Assembly (NCBI RefSeq): GCF_900188435.1
Contig: NZ_FYFA01000001.1
Span: 806,001 to 870,000, forward strand
DNA from: Marinobacter sp. es.048
GTDB taxonomy: Bacteria; Pseudomonadota; Gammaproteobacteria; Pseudomonadales; Oleiphilaceae
Direction of reading: 5' to 3'
DNA length: 64,000 nt
In this document: positions 17,278-25,723 of the stretch, in pieces
Numbering within the stretch: the first letter of the stretch is position 1
Layout: every line of letters starts with the position of its first letter
Notes under the pieces: generated by a model
What the model was told of the DNA's origin: nothing
Databases searched by the model: none
The model's input: only the letters and a program-made list of their open reading frames with translations
Program-made: the position numbers and the translations under genes

Positions 17278-17979
17278 TCAGACCTCACGGGCATTCCAGC
17301 GATAACCCATGCCGTAAGCTGTCTGGATGCCATCAAAGGCCTCATCCAGTTGCAGGAACTTGCGGCGGATGCGTTTGATGTGGGAGGTAACCGTATTGTC
17401 GTCCAGCACTGTGCTGGCGGCTTCCATCAGCTGCTCGCGACTGCGGACATGGCCAGGGTGTTGGACCAGTGAGTACAGCATCCAGAATTCGGTGACGGTC
17501 AGGTCGATGGGCGTCTCGCCCCAGGCGACCGTCATGCGATCCACATTGAGGGTGAGCTTGCCCCGCTGGAGAACCTCGTCCGGCTTCTGGAGGGCTTCGG
17601 CCCAGGCATCGGCCCGCCTGAGCAGGGCGGTAACCCGGGCCAGCAGGTGGTCCAGGCTCATGTCCTTGGTGACGTAGTCGTCGGCGCCGAGGCGCAGGCC
17701 ATGAACGGAATCGATGTCGCTGTCGCGGGCGGTCAGGAAGATGATCGGCAGGGTCTGGGACATTGACCTCAGATCCTGGCACAGGGCAAAGCCCCCTTCC
17801 GGTTCATCGCCGAGGCCGACGTCGATAATGGCCAGGTCGGGCACCGACTGGCGCAGCACCTGCCAGGCGGAAGCCCGGTCGCCATGGGCGCTCACGCGAT
17901 AGCCACGGCGCTCGAACGCGGCTCGGTAGTTGTCGCGGATGGCGGGTTCGTCTTCGATCAGTACAACGTGTTTTTTCAT
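17278..17979 (-). CDS. pdsR: dedicated sortase system response regulator PdsR
   Basis: A 233-residue OmpR-type regulator. The receiver domain has the acidic pair in LIEDEPAIRDN, the phospho-aspartate in LAIIDVGLGDE (about residue 54) and the lysine in ADDYVTKDMSL. The C-terminal winged helix (about 135-230) includes DNTVTSHIKRIRRKF as recognition helix. It is transcribed away from the sortase target gene; the 193-base gap (17980-18172) should carry promoters for both arms. Whether PdsR controls the target-sortase operon is likely but unproven. Confidence 0.9.
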   Translation of the reverse strand: MKKHVVLIEDEPAIRDNYRAAFERRGYRVSAHGDRASAWQVLRQSVPDLAIIDVGLGDEPEGGFALCQDLRSMSQTLPIIFLTARDSDIDSVHGLRLGADDYVTKDMSLDHLLARVTALLRRADAWAEALQKPDEVLQRGKLTLNVDRMTVAWGETPIDLTVTEFWMLYSLVQHPGHVRSREQLMEAASTVLDDNTVTSHIKRIRRKFLQLDEAFDGIQTAYGMGYRWNAREV

Positions 17980-18172
17980 GGTGGCGGCTGCTTCCCCTTG
18001 CCGGTGTGTGCCTATTTAACCACGGCAGGTGTTGATAACAAGTTCGAAGGGCGTTGTTGCCACAATTCATCATTTTTTGAGGGCGGTTTGTTGCAATCTG
18101 CCATGGGAGTTCCTTTCCGGATTGCTGAAATGGCGGTGTTTCGCACAGTCATGCAGTCACAAGGATTCTCTC

Positions 18173-20287
18173 ATGATTATTTCCAGTTCTCCTCTCAGGC
18201 TTTTTGCTCCAGCCCCTGTTGCCAGACGCCAGCGACTGCGTTTCAAGCGCTTTCTGGAGGGTGTCAGCCTCTGGCTGGCAGTTTTGCTGATGCTGTTTGT
18301 TCACCCCCTCTATGCCGAAGCCAGTGAGGCAGACAACGTCGGCCAATTGCATTTTGTCGACGGCCAGGGGCAATGGCAGGAACCGGCGCTGGTGCTGGAC
18401 AGCGAGTTCGAGATACAGGTCAGCGGGTTGATTGCCGACACCCGGTTGCTGCGCAGTTTCCGGAATACCAGTGACCAGTGGCGGGAAGGCATTTTCGTGT
18501 TCCCGTTGCCCGAGAAGGCCAGTGTCTATGGTCTGACCATGAAAGTGGGGGAGCGGACCATTGAGGGCAAGGTGCAGCCGAAGGAGACGGCGGGACGGAC
18601 CTATGAAAAAGCAAAACAGGCCGGGCAGCATGCGGCGAATGTCGAGCAGCAGCGGCCGAATCTGTTTACCGCCCGGGTTGCCAATATTCCCCCTGGGGAG
18701 ACGGTCTCGGTGGCGCTGAAGTACCAGCAGCCGGTGCAGTATCAGGCCGGGGTGTTCGAACTCACTTTGCCAACCACGCTAACGCCGCGTTATATGCCGG
18801 GTTCGCCGGTCCGCTCTGCACCCGACCAGTGGCAGGGCGGATGGGCGCTGCGGACAACCCAGGTGCCGGACGCCCCTGCCATCAGCCCGTTTACGGTCAA
18901 CCCGGATGATGTGGCAGCCGACAGCCATCGGGCGGTGATCAATCTGGTGATTGATTCCGGGCTGCCGATTGAGAGCGTCTCCAGCCCATCGCACCGCCTT
19001 GCTTCCAGCCAGGACGGACAGGCATTCAGGGTTCGTCCCGATGGCGGTGAGATTTTGATGAACCGTGATTTTGTGGTGCGCTGGCGCCCGGCTGCGGGGC
19101 TGGAACCTTCCGCAGCGGTGTTTCACCAGTCGTGGGAAGGGAAGGACTATCTCATGGCCATGCTGGTGCCCGGCGAAAACGGCACCATGGTCCTGCCCCG
19201 GGATCTGGTGTTCGTGATCGATACCTCCGGTTCCATGGCGGGGGAATCGATTCGCCAGGCTCGAGATGCCCTTCAGGCCGGTCTGGAAACGCTGACGCCA
19301 AGGGACCGGTTCAATGTCATCCAGTTCAACAGTCAGACCCACTCGCTGTTTATGCAGCCGGAAGTGGCGACCGGCAATAACCTTGCCCGGGCCCGGCAGT
19401 ATGTGGATCGCCTTCGCGCCGACGGCGGAACGGAAATGGCGCCTGCGCTGTCCAGAGCCCTGGAAAGCGCAGGCGGGGCTGAAGACGAAGCCCGGGTGCG
19501 TCAGGTCATTTTCATTACCGATGGTGCCGTGGGTAATGAGGCTGCGCTGTTCCGGCAGATCCGTCAGCAACTGGGCAACCAGCGGTTGTTTACCGTGGGT
19601 ATTGGCTCAGCGCCGAACCGGCACTTCATGCGGGAGGCCGCCCGCTGGGGGCGCGGCACCTACACTGCGATCCGCTCGCCTTCCGATGTAGACGGTCCGC
19701 TGCAGGCCCTGTTTTCGGCCATGGAGTCACCGGTTCTGACCGATATCCGCGTCAACTGGCCCGGCCAGAAAGCCGGTCAGGAGTCGTTTCCGAGACGCCC
19801 GGGCGATTTGTTCCAGGGCGAACCGCTGATTCATGTGGTTCGGGGCGTCCCGGCCATGGGGCAGCTAAAGGTGTCGGGGCGCCTACCAGGTGGCAGGGAC
19901 TGGACCAGAACGCTGGACCTGCAGCAGGCCGCTTCCGCGACCGGACTTCATCGGCACTGGGCGAGGGAGAAAATTGACAGTTTGGAGGATGAGGCGAAGG
20001 TCGCTGGCCGGGAGCCGGATAAGGCCAGCCTGACCGAGCTGGCGGTTCAGCACGGCCTGATGTCTGCCTACACCAGTTTTGTGGCCGTGGATACCACGAC
20101 GGCCCGGAGTTCAGAGACGCCAATGTTATCGGACAGCCTGCCCACCCTGCTGCCAGCGGGCAGCCAGGCGGGCATGCTGCGCTATCCGCAGACCGCAACC
20201 TCGGCGCCATTGCTGATCGCGCTCGGCCTGGTTGGGCTGATGTTCTCCCTGGCGATTGCGCTGCTACAGAGGAGGGCGTTCTCATGA
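18173..20287 (+). CDS. marine proteobacterial sortase target protein (VIT and vWA domains)
   Basis: A protein of about 704 residues. A signal sequence (about 20-48, with a long basic N-terminus) precedes a VIT domain (about 55-185), resembling inter-alpha-trypsin inhibitor heavy chains. A von Willebrand A domain (about 345-520) follows with an intact metal site FVIDTSGSMAGE. The C-terminus carries a sorting signal: YPQTAT, a hydrophobic helix (PLLIALGLVGLMFSLAIALL) and QRRAFS. The expected first residue of an LPxTG-type motif is leucine, so Y is a variation. ATG at 18173 has AAGGA upstream. The stop overlaps the sortase start (ATGA), so both are made together. Confidence 0.9.
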   Translation: MIISSSPLRLFAPAPVARRQRLRFKRFLEGVSLWLAVLLMLFVHPLYAEASEADNVGQLHFVDGQGQWQEPALVLDSEFEIQVSGLIADTRLLRSFRNTSDQWREGIFVFPLPEKASVYGLTMKVGERTIEGKVQPKETAGRTYEKAKQAGQHAANVEQQRPNLFTARVANIPPGETVSVALKYQQPVQYQAGVFELTLPTTLTPRYMPGSPVRSAPDQWQGGWALRTTQVPDAPAISPFTVNPDDVAADSHRAVINLVIDSGLPIESVSSPSHRLASSQDGQAFRVRPDGGEILMNRDFVVRWRPAAGLEPSAAVFHQSWEGKDYLMAMLVPGENGTMVLPRDLVFVIDTSGSMAGESIRQARDALQAGLETLTPRDRFNVIQFNSQTHSLFMQPEVATGNNLARARQYVDRLRADGGTEMAPALSRALESAGGAEDEARVRQVIFITDGAVGNEAALFRQIRQQLGNQRLFTVGIGSAPNRHFMREAARWGRGTYTAIRSPSDVDGPLQALFSAMESPVLTDIRVNWPGQKAGQESFPRRPGDLFQGEPLIHVVRGVPAMGQLKVSGRLPGGRDWTRTLDLQQAASATGLHRHWAREKIDSLEDEAKVAGREPDKASLTELAVQHGLMSAYTSFVAVDTTTARSSETPMLSDSLPTLLPAGSQAGMLRYPQTATSAPLLIALGLVGLMFSLAIALLQRRAFS

Positions 20288-20874
20288 CACGGCTTATGCT
20301 TCTGTTATTGACCAGCTCTGCTACCTTGTTGGTATTCGGGTTATGGATTCCGCTCAAGGCGGTTATTGCCCAGGAATTACTGGCGATCGCCTGGGCGGAA
20401 AGCCAGGCCCGGCAGACGGAATCGCGCCCCTGGCCCTGGGCGGACACCTGGCCGGTGGCCCGACTGGCTATTCCGGAGCTGAACGACTCGATGATTGTTC
20501 TGGCTGATACCCACGGCGAGAGCCTGGCCTTCGGTCCGGGCCGGTTAACCGGCAGCGAAGATACTGGCGGAACCGTGATTATTGCCGGACACCGGGATAC
20601 CCATTTCCGGAGCCTGAAATTGCTGGAAACCGGCAATGAGCTTCGCCTGCAAGCCCGGGATGGCCGATGGCAGAGTTACCTCGTTGAAGGTGCCCGGGTG
20701 GTGGACAGCCGTTCAGAGCTGATCGATACCCAGAGTTTGCCGGAGGGTACGCTTCTGCTGGTGACCTGTTACCCGTTCGACAGTGTCGACGCCGGTGGGC
20801 CACTGCGATACGTCATCAGGGCCTCGGCAAAGGGCAAGCAAAGGGATCAAATTGACACTGTTGCCGGAATATAA
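20284..20874 (+). CDS. class GN sortase
   Basis: A 196-residue transpeptidase of the Gram-negative class. It has one N-terminal membrane anchor (about 4-32) and a sortase barrel with catalytic His in IIAGHRDTHF, catalytic Cys in LLLVTCYPF and Arg in LRYVIRAS, all present. It should cleave the sorting signal of the adjacent vWA protein, its only dedicated substrate in such loci. The acceptor in the Gram-negative envelope is not known from sequence. It begins within the stop codon of the target gene. Confidence 0.92.
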   Translation: MTRLMLLLLTSSATLLVFGLWIPLKAVIAQELLAIAWAESQARQTESRPWPWADTWPVARLAIPELNDSMIVLADTHGESLAFGPGRLTGSEDTGGTVIIAGHRDTHFRSLKLLETGNELRLQARDGRWQSYLVEGARVVDSRSELIDTQSLPEGTLLLVTCYPFDSVDAGGPLRYVIRASAKGKQRDQIDTVAGI

Positions 20875-20922
20875 AGTTGGCGTACACTTGTGCGCCAAAA
20901 TTTGGCTGCAGAGTTTGGTTGC

Positions 20923-21621
20923 ATGGGTGTTATCAGAAAATTTCTTGCATGGTTGAGTGTGCCGATAATCTGTCTGTTCGCGTTGGTTTTCTACGTGGCA
21001 AGACCTTTTAATCCGGACAACAACCGTTTCCTGGCGCGTGCTGTAGCTCGTTTCGGTCGGGCAGTTCTGGGTATGAAGCGACCGCTGGAAGGCTGGGCGA
21101 ATATGCCGCAGGACCGGCCCACCGTCGTCATTGCCAACCACCAGCACAATGACGATCTGTTTGTGGTGGGCGACCTGTTGCCGCCGCGCACCGTAACGGT
21201 CGGTAAGTCGGCTCTTGTGTGGGTGCCTTTCTTTGGCCAGGTGTTCTGGCTTGGCGGCAACGTCATCCTCAATCGCGGACGCTCCCACAAGGCCATTGCG
21301 GTTATGAAAGCCACGAGCAGTGCCATCGCCCGGGATCGGAAAAGCCTCTGGGTTTTCCCCGAAGGCACTCGCAGCAGAGGCCGGGGACTGCAAAAATTCA
21401 AGAAGGGCGCGTTTCACGCAGCGGTGGCATCCGGAGCGCCCATCACCATGGTGTGTGTTCAGGAATATGCCGATGAGGCCAAGGGCTGGAGTGGCCGGCG
21501 TGAGTCGGTGGCCATTCGGGTTCTGCCGCCCATCGAAACCGAGGGCCTCAGGGCTGACGATATTCCGGAGCTGATCGAGCGTTGCCACAAAAAAATGTCG
21601 GAGACGATTGCCACACTCTAA
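20923..21621 (+). CDS. 1-acyl-sn-glycerol-3-phosphate acyltransferase family protein
   Basis: A PlsC-type acyltransferase of about 232 residues that would acylate lysophosphatidic acid or a related lysolipid at the inner membrane. It has a transmembrane segment (about 8-26), the catalytic block I NHQHNDDL (family form NHxxxxD), block II around GNVILNRGRSH and block III FPEGTRSRG. The ATG at 20923 was preferred; an in-frame GTG at 20890 is possible. No strong ribosome-binding site was found for either. It is close behind the sortase gene but has its own short upstream region. Confidence 0.88.
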   Translation: MGVIRKFLAWLSVPIICLFALVFYVARPFNPDNNRFLARAVARFGRAVLGMKRPLEGWANMPQDRPTVVIANHQHNDDLFVVGDLLPPRTVTVGKSALVWVPFFGQVFWLGGNVILNRGRSHKAIAVMKATSSAIARDRKSLWVFPEGTRSRGRGLQKFKKGAFHAAVASGAPITMVCVQEYADEAKGWSGRRESVAIRVLPPIETEGLRADDIPELIERCHKKMSETIATL

Positions 21622-21716
21622 TCGACTCGTCTGGAAGTGCTTGAAGCACTTCGGTAAACAGGGCAGTCTTGCGAGACTGATCGTTTCGTTCAACGACCCT
21701 CAGGGAGAGGCAAGAG

Positions 21717-21959
21717 ATGAATCTGATTCTGTTTTTGATTATCGGCGGTGTGGCCGGTTGGCTGGCTGGTTTGATCATGAAGGGCCGCGGCTTTGGCATT
21801 CTTGCCAACATCGGTATTGGTATTGTCGGCTCGTTTCTCGGCGGTTTTGTGTTCCGCCTTCTGGGTCTGGCGGCCCAGGGTGCTGTTGGTGAGCTGGTGA
21901 CCGCAACGGTAGGCGCTGTGTTGCTTCTCGCTATCGTTAGTGCAATCAAGAAGGCCTGA
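21717..21959 (+). CDS. GlsB/YeaQ/YmgE family stress response membrane protein
   Basis: An 80-residue, almost wholly hydrophobic protein with three membrane segments and the glycine-rich signature of the transglycosylase-associated family (IGGVAGWLAGLIMKGRGFG, then IGIVGSFLGGF). It is associated with stress response in several bacteria; no molecular activity is established. GGGAGAGG precedes the ATG. The MAPEG gene starts two bases after its stop, so the two form an operon. Confidence 0.88.
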   Translation: MNLILFLIIGGVAGWLAGLIMKGRGFGILANIGIGIVGSFLGGFVFRLLGLAAQGAVGELVTATVGAVLLLAIVSAIKKA

Positions 21960-21961
21960 GC

Positions 21962-22363
21962 ATGATCGTACCCGTAACCGGAGTGTTTGCCGCAGTCATC
22001 GGCATTCTTTTACTGGTGTTGTCGGCTCAGGTCGTCAAATTTCGTCTGAAGTATAAAAAGGGCCTCGGCATCACCGATGACCGGGATTTCGAGGCGGCGG
22101 TCCGGGCCCACGCCAACCTGGTGGAGTACGCCCCCCTTGGCCTGATCATGCTCGCCATCGCCGAGCTCAACGGCGTTGCCAGCGGGCTGATCTACTGGAC
22201 CGGCATGGCGCTGGTGGTTGGCCGCATTCTCCATGCGTTTGGAATGATCAACGGCCGTGGTGGCACCCACTGGGCCCGCATGGTTGGCATCTTGCTGACC
22301 TGGCTGGCGATTCTGGTGACAGCGCTATTGCTGTTTTGGAATGTCTGGCAGGTCTATGGCTAG
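21962..22363 (+). CDS. MAPEG family membrane protein
   Basis: A 133-residue inner-membrane protein with four predicted helices and the MAPEG signature: an RVKFRLKYKK-like basic loop, then FEAAVRAHANLVEYAPLGLI with the family's conserved R, N and E. MAPEG proteins include glutathione S-transferases; bacterial YecN-type members are uncharacterised. The segment GRILHAFGMI follows the third helix, as is usual. It ends 8 bases before a strong hairpin. Confidence 0.88.
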   Translation: MIVPVTGVFAAVIGILLLVLSAQVVKFRLKYKKGLGITDDRDFEAAVRAHANLVEYAPLGLIMLAIAELNGVASGLIYWTGMALVVGRILHAFGMINGRGGTHWARMVGILLTWLAILVTALLLFWNVWQVYG

Positions 22364-22371
22364 AGCAGAAA

Positions 22372-22400
22372 AGAACGGGCGGGCAATGGCCGCCCGTTCT
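22372..22400. terminator. hairpin terminator between convergent genes
   Basis: An 11-base-pair perfect stem AGAACGGGCGG / CCGCCCGTTCT with a seven-base loop. It lies between the MAPEG gene and the convergent DUF2202 gene and could serve both; the T content after it is low (GCTTTC). Confidence 0.75.
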
Positions 22401-22428
22401 GCTTTCGGTAACCCGGTTTTATAACCGG

Positions 22429-23082
22429 TCAGTCTTCAACCTGGCTCTCATCCGTCAGGATAAGTTCTACTTCTTCCGCATCCAGCACCTGAGGCTCATA
22501 GGTCAGTCCCTGTGCCTCGATCACGCTCACAAAGGCTTCCAGGTGGCTTTTTGAGCCATCCAGCAGGTTGGAATAGGCAAGAATGATGGCGCGCTCATCG
22601 GTTTGATTAATCGCGGCCAGAATATCTCTCATATCCTTCTCTTCGATCAGGCCTCCTACGAACAGGCCATCAACAAACGAGTTTTTTCCCTTGGCAACCA
22701 ATTCGTCATATAGGGCCTGAAGTTCCTGATTGGTGAATACGCCGATCGTGTCATTCACTACCGGATCTTCAACATCGAATTTTTTCAACAGGTAGTCTAC
22801 GGTGCTGGTATGAGATTCTTCGGACAGCGCGATTCTGGCGAATACCTGCGTTCTGTCGCCCCAGTACTGGTCCATTGTGAGATAAACGTCTCGGGCCAGC
22901 TTTTCCTCTTCCCGCATGAACTGCAGATCGCTCACCTCAATGTTGGTCAGATCTTCCGAATTGGCAGTTTCTGCCGATCGACCCCCGCCGTCGCTGTTGC
23001 GCGGACCGCCTGCAGCGAATGTAGCGCTGGCAAGAAACATCGAACCAATGAGTGCGGCAGTGGTGAAGGTTTTTGCGTTCAT
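22429..23082 (-). CDS. DUF2202 ferritin-like exported protein
   Basis: About 217 residues with a signal peptide (1-23, ending TFA-AGG), a glycine and serine-rich linker, and a four-helix DUF2202 domain (about 50-215). Likely metal ligands are in MREEEKLARDVY and ALSEESHTSTVDYLL, the E and ExxH pattern of ferritin-like folds. The role of the family is not established. The start is the ATG at 23082 with AGAGAGG upstream. The upstream 300 bases are markedly AT-rich, suggesting a regulated promoter. Confidence 0.85.
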   Translation of the reverse strand: MNAKTFTTAALIGSMFLASATFAAGGPRNSDGGGRSAETANSEDLTNIEVSDLQFMREEEKLARDVYLTMDQYWGDRTQVFARIALSEESHTSTVDYLLKKFDVEDPVVNDTIGVFTNQELQALYDELVAKGKNSFVDGLFVGGLIEEKDMRDILAAINQTDERAIILAYSNLLDGSKSHLEAFVSVIEAQGLTYEPQVLDAEEVELILTDESQVED

Positions 23083-23390
23083 AGTGACCTCTCTAGTCAG
23101 GTAATAGTTAAACCCTGGATACATGACTAAGACGAGGAATTCGGGCAAAAGGTTCGTTAAATAAATGTAAGTTTGCTTTCTAATATGTAAATAAATTGTT
23201 GTTTGTATTTAATAATAATTTTCAGCTTTAATGAAATTGACCCGTTTACTACTTCAGAAATCGGAATAATTAAGATTTCATAAAAGGCGCAGATAGCGTT
23301 TGCAGGGTGTTCCATCACGCCTGTACAGGATGTATCCAGCCCCCGCTATGCGGTGAGTTCGGGGGCGGCCTGTGGAGTTGGTGTCGCCGC
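23083..23390. promoter_or_regulatory. AT-rich intergenic region
   Basis: From about 23155 to 23275 the sequence is very AT-rich (many TAATA, AATAAAT and TTTAAT strings) in an otherwise GC-rich window. It probably contains the promoter of the DUF2202 gene (minus strand). At the other end, GCCCCCG at 23339-23345 and CGGGGGC at 23360-23366 form a stem that could end transcription of the OmpA-domain gene at 23391. Confidence 0.45.
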
Positions 23391-23831
23391 TCAGAGTGCC
23401 CGGGCGACATCCATGTCCATGTATTCCAGTTCAACGCGGCGATTGGCTGCCCGGTCTTCCGGCCTTGCCAGGGGGCGGGCTGAGCCCCAGTGGGTCATCA
23501 GTATCCTGGATTCCTCCACGCCTTCCTGAATGAGACTTCGAGCCACTGCGTTGGCCCGCAATCGTGACAGGAACTGGTTGTAATCCTCCGAACCGAAGTT
23601 GTCGGAATGACCATGAATCCGAACGCTCACGGAAGGATGCTCCTTCAGGTAGGCGGCGTGCTGTTGCAGGAAGGCAATGTCATCATTGTCCAGTGAGTGC
23701 TTGTTGAAGCCGTAGTGGAACTTCATGCGGTGCGGGCGCCTGGTTCCGGCTTCGTAAGTGACAGCGGTGAAGCCTGCGGCCATCGCTGCATTGGCGATCA
23801 GGCCCGGGTTATCCAATACAAGTACGGTCAT
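23391..23831 (-). CDS. OmpA-like C-terminal domain protein without signal peptide
   Basis: A 146-residue protein that is essentially one OmpA/MotB peptidoglycan-binding domain: FHYGFNKHSLD, IHGHSDNFGSEDYNQFLSRLRANAV and PEDRAANRRVELEYM, including the D and R residues that hold diaminopimelate. The N-terminus (MTVLVLDNPGLIANAAMAAG) is short and not a convincing export signal or lipobox. Either a start was missed (no better one is visible) or the protein acts in the cytoplasm. AAGGA lies 8 bases before the ATG. It is not the PdsO protein seen with some sortase systems, which has an export signal and a glycine-rich middle. Confidence 0.75.
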   Translation of the reverse strand: MTVLVLDNPGLIANAAMAAGFTAVTYEAGTRRPHRMKFHYGFNKHSLDNDDIAFLQQHAAYLKEHPSVSVRIHGHSDNFGSEDYNQFLSRLRANAVARSLIQEGVEESRILMTHWGSARPLARPEDRAANRRVELEYMDMDVARAL

Positions 23832-24153
23832 CTGAAAATCCTTGGTTCGGTGTCCGGTTTTTCTTGTTATTCCTGTTCACTATTGGCCGGAGCAGGAATA
23901 ACGGCAATTGGCGAAAAGTCGATACATGTCCCGGCACAGTCCGTCGATGGAAGTGATTGAATGTCATTTGTATGACGCCCCAATGACAGTCTCACCGGTA
24001 GTTTGGGCTTTTCCGACTCTGTGGGGTGTGCCACATTTCCGGGATTGACCCATAGTGACCTTTGCCCTGGATTCCATTTGAGCGCGAAAAGAAGGCGTGG
24101 CTGTGGTAAAAAGCAGACTTTCAGGGACAGATTATGATGAATTGTGACCGCCC
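23832..24153. other. intergenic region between divergent genes
   Basis: No gene found. It separates the OmpA-domain gene (minus) from the rhomboid gene (plus) and should hold both promoters. TATGAT at 24133-24138 is a possible -10 for the rhomboid gene, but no convincing -35 pairs with it. Confidence 0.35.
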
Positions 24154-25602
24154 ATGCTGATTATCCCCGCCGAAAACGCCATCAACTGGAAACGCCCGCC
24201 CTGGGTCACCCTTGGCCTGATCATGGCTTGCCTGCTGGTTTTTCTGTTTTATCAGGGGGGCGACAGCCGGAAACTCGAGCAGGCGGTTGAGCAATATCTG
24301 GCCGCCGATCTTCACGAGCTGGAAGCGCCGGCTTACGAGGATTATCTGCAACGGCAAATCCAGTTTCAGGGCGAAGAGAGCCGGGTCTACGAGCTTCAGC
24401 AGTTCCAGCAGCTTCGGGAAGAGAACGAAAATTTCTGGCTGGCCATCAACCTGATGATGGACCGGGAGTTCTACCAGTATCTGCTCCAGAACCGGGATGT
24501 CATCTGGGCGCCGGCGGAGCGGGCGCACTGGCAGGAACAGCGCGGCGCCATCGAACAGGAATACCTCCAGAAACTCAGTGCCAACCAGCTTGGTCTGGTG
24601 CCGGCGGATCTGTCGCTGTATACCCTGATTACCTACCAGTTTCTACACGGCGGCTGGGGCCACATTATCGGTAACCTGATCTTCCTGTTCCTGCTCGGAT
24701 TTACCGTTGAGAAAGCCCTTGGGCCAGGCCGGTACCTGATTGCCTACCTGGTATGCGGGGCCCTTTCCGGTCTGATGTTTACCGCGGTTTCTGCAGGTAG
24801 CTATGTGCCTCTGGTGGGTGCCTCGGGCTCGATCTCCGGCCTGATGGGCATGTACGTGGCCATTTACGGGCTACAGAAAATCCGTTTCTTCTACTTTCTT
24901 GGCGTTTACTTCAACTATTTCCGTGCTCCGGCTATCGCCCTGCTACCGGTGTGGGTGGGCAAGGAAATCTACGATTACTGGTATGCCGGTGCCACCGGTA
25001 TCGCCTACATGGCCCATGCTGGCGGTCTGATCGCAGGTGCCGGTCTGGTCTGGCTGCTTGGCAAAAGCTGGCTGCAGGTGCGAGAGGAATTTTTCGAGCC
25101 CGAAGAGGAAGAGCAGGATGCCCGGTTTACCACCGGTTACGCCCAGGCCATGGCCAGCCTTGGCCGGATGGAGTTCGATCTGGCGAAGCGGCAGTTCGAA
25201 GCCCTGCGCGAGCATTACCCCGAACGCCATATTCTGCTGGAACACCTCTACCAGCTGGCCAAACTCCGGCCGGATCTGCCCGAGTACCGTGACCGCGCCA
25301 AAGAATTGATGAACGATGCCCTGAGCCGCCGACAGCCAGAACAGATGATTGCCATCTGGCAGGAATACCTCGGCAAGGGGGAGAGTTATCAGCCGCTCGC
25401 TGCGGAGGATCATAACCGGGTGCTGTTCACCAGTCTCAAACAGCATGATCTCAAGGCTGCCGAGAAAGCTTTCGAGCGGCTCAGGAGCACCGGCGATGAC
25501 ATGCTGACAACCGAGGCCTGTCGGTTGTTGGTGGAAGAGTTTGAGAAGCGTCAGATGGCACCCAAAGCACGCCATTATCGCCAATTATTGCAGGCCAATT
25601 GA
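24154..25602 (+). CDS. rhomboid family intramembrane serine protease
   Basis: A 482-residue protein. An N-terminal helix (about 16-36) leads to a soluble insert of about 100 residues. The six-helix rhomboid core (about 150-310) has HGGWGHIIGNL, the catalytic serine in GASGSISGLMG and the catalytic histidine in YMAHAGGLIAG. A long cytoplasmic C-terminal region (about 315-482) is helical and TPR-like. Rhomboids cleave membrane proteins within the bilayer; the substrate is unknown. It lacks the compact size of rhombosortases. It is convergent with a zinc-finger/TPR membrane protein, a long hairpin lying between them. Confidence 0.9.
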   Translation: MLIIPAENAINWKRPPWVTLGLIMACLLVFLFYQGGDSRKLEQAVEQYLAADLHELEAPAYEDYLQRQIQFQGEESRVYELQQFQQLREENENFWLAINLMMDREFYQYLLQNRDVIWAPAERAHWQEQRGAIEQEYLQKLSANQLGLVPADLSLYTLITYQFLHGGWGHIIGNLIFLFLLGFTVEKALGPGRYLIAYLVCGALSGLMFTAVSAGSYVPLVGASGSISGLMGMYVAIYGLQKIRFFYFLGVYFNYFRAPAIALLPVWVGKEIYDYWYAGATGIAYMAHAGGLIAGAGLVWLLGKSWLQVREEFFEPEEEEQDARFTTGYAQAMASLGRMEFDLAKRQFEALREHYPERHILLEHLYQLAKLRPDLPEYRDRAKELMNDALSRRQPEQMIAIWQEYLGKGESYQPLAAEDHNRVLFTSLKQHDLKAAEKAFERLRSTGDDMLTTEACRLLVEEFEKRQMAPKARHYRQLLQAN

Positions 25603-25612
25603 CACAGTTCGG

Positions 25613-25723
25613 GGCAGGGTATGGGGGCGGCTTCCCAAAACTGTGCGGAGCCAGGGATGGCGGAGCCAAGCGTACACGGATGTATTTACAGCGTGTTTTG
25701 GGAAGCCGCCCCCATACCCTGCC
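25613..25723. repeat. long hairpin element between convergent genes (copy 1)
   Basis: The arms 25613-25641 and 25695-25723 are perfect 29-base inverted repeats. The 53-base interior has a small stem GCCA-ggga-TGGC and then a conserved core at about 25668-25694, shared with the element at 51821-51926. It probably ends transcription from both sides. The right arm ends next to the stop codon of the gene at 25724. Confidence 0.85.

Noticed and set aside
23322..23340. Third copy of the hairpin-element core
   Set aside because: TGTACAGGATGTATCCAGC is only partly similar and has no long flanking arms.
23391..23831. PdsO component of the sortase system
   Set aside because: Lacks an export signal and glycine-rich middle, lies about 2.5 kb away and on the opposite strand.
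24154..25602. Rhombosortase for a GlyGly-CTERM system
   Set aside because: The protein is much longer than rhombosortases and no GlyGly-CTERM target was seen nearby.
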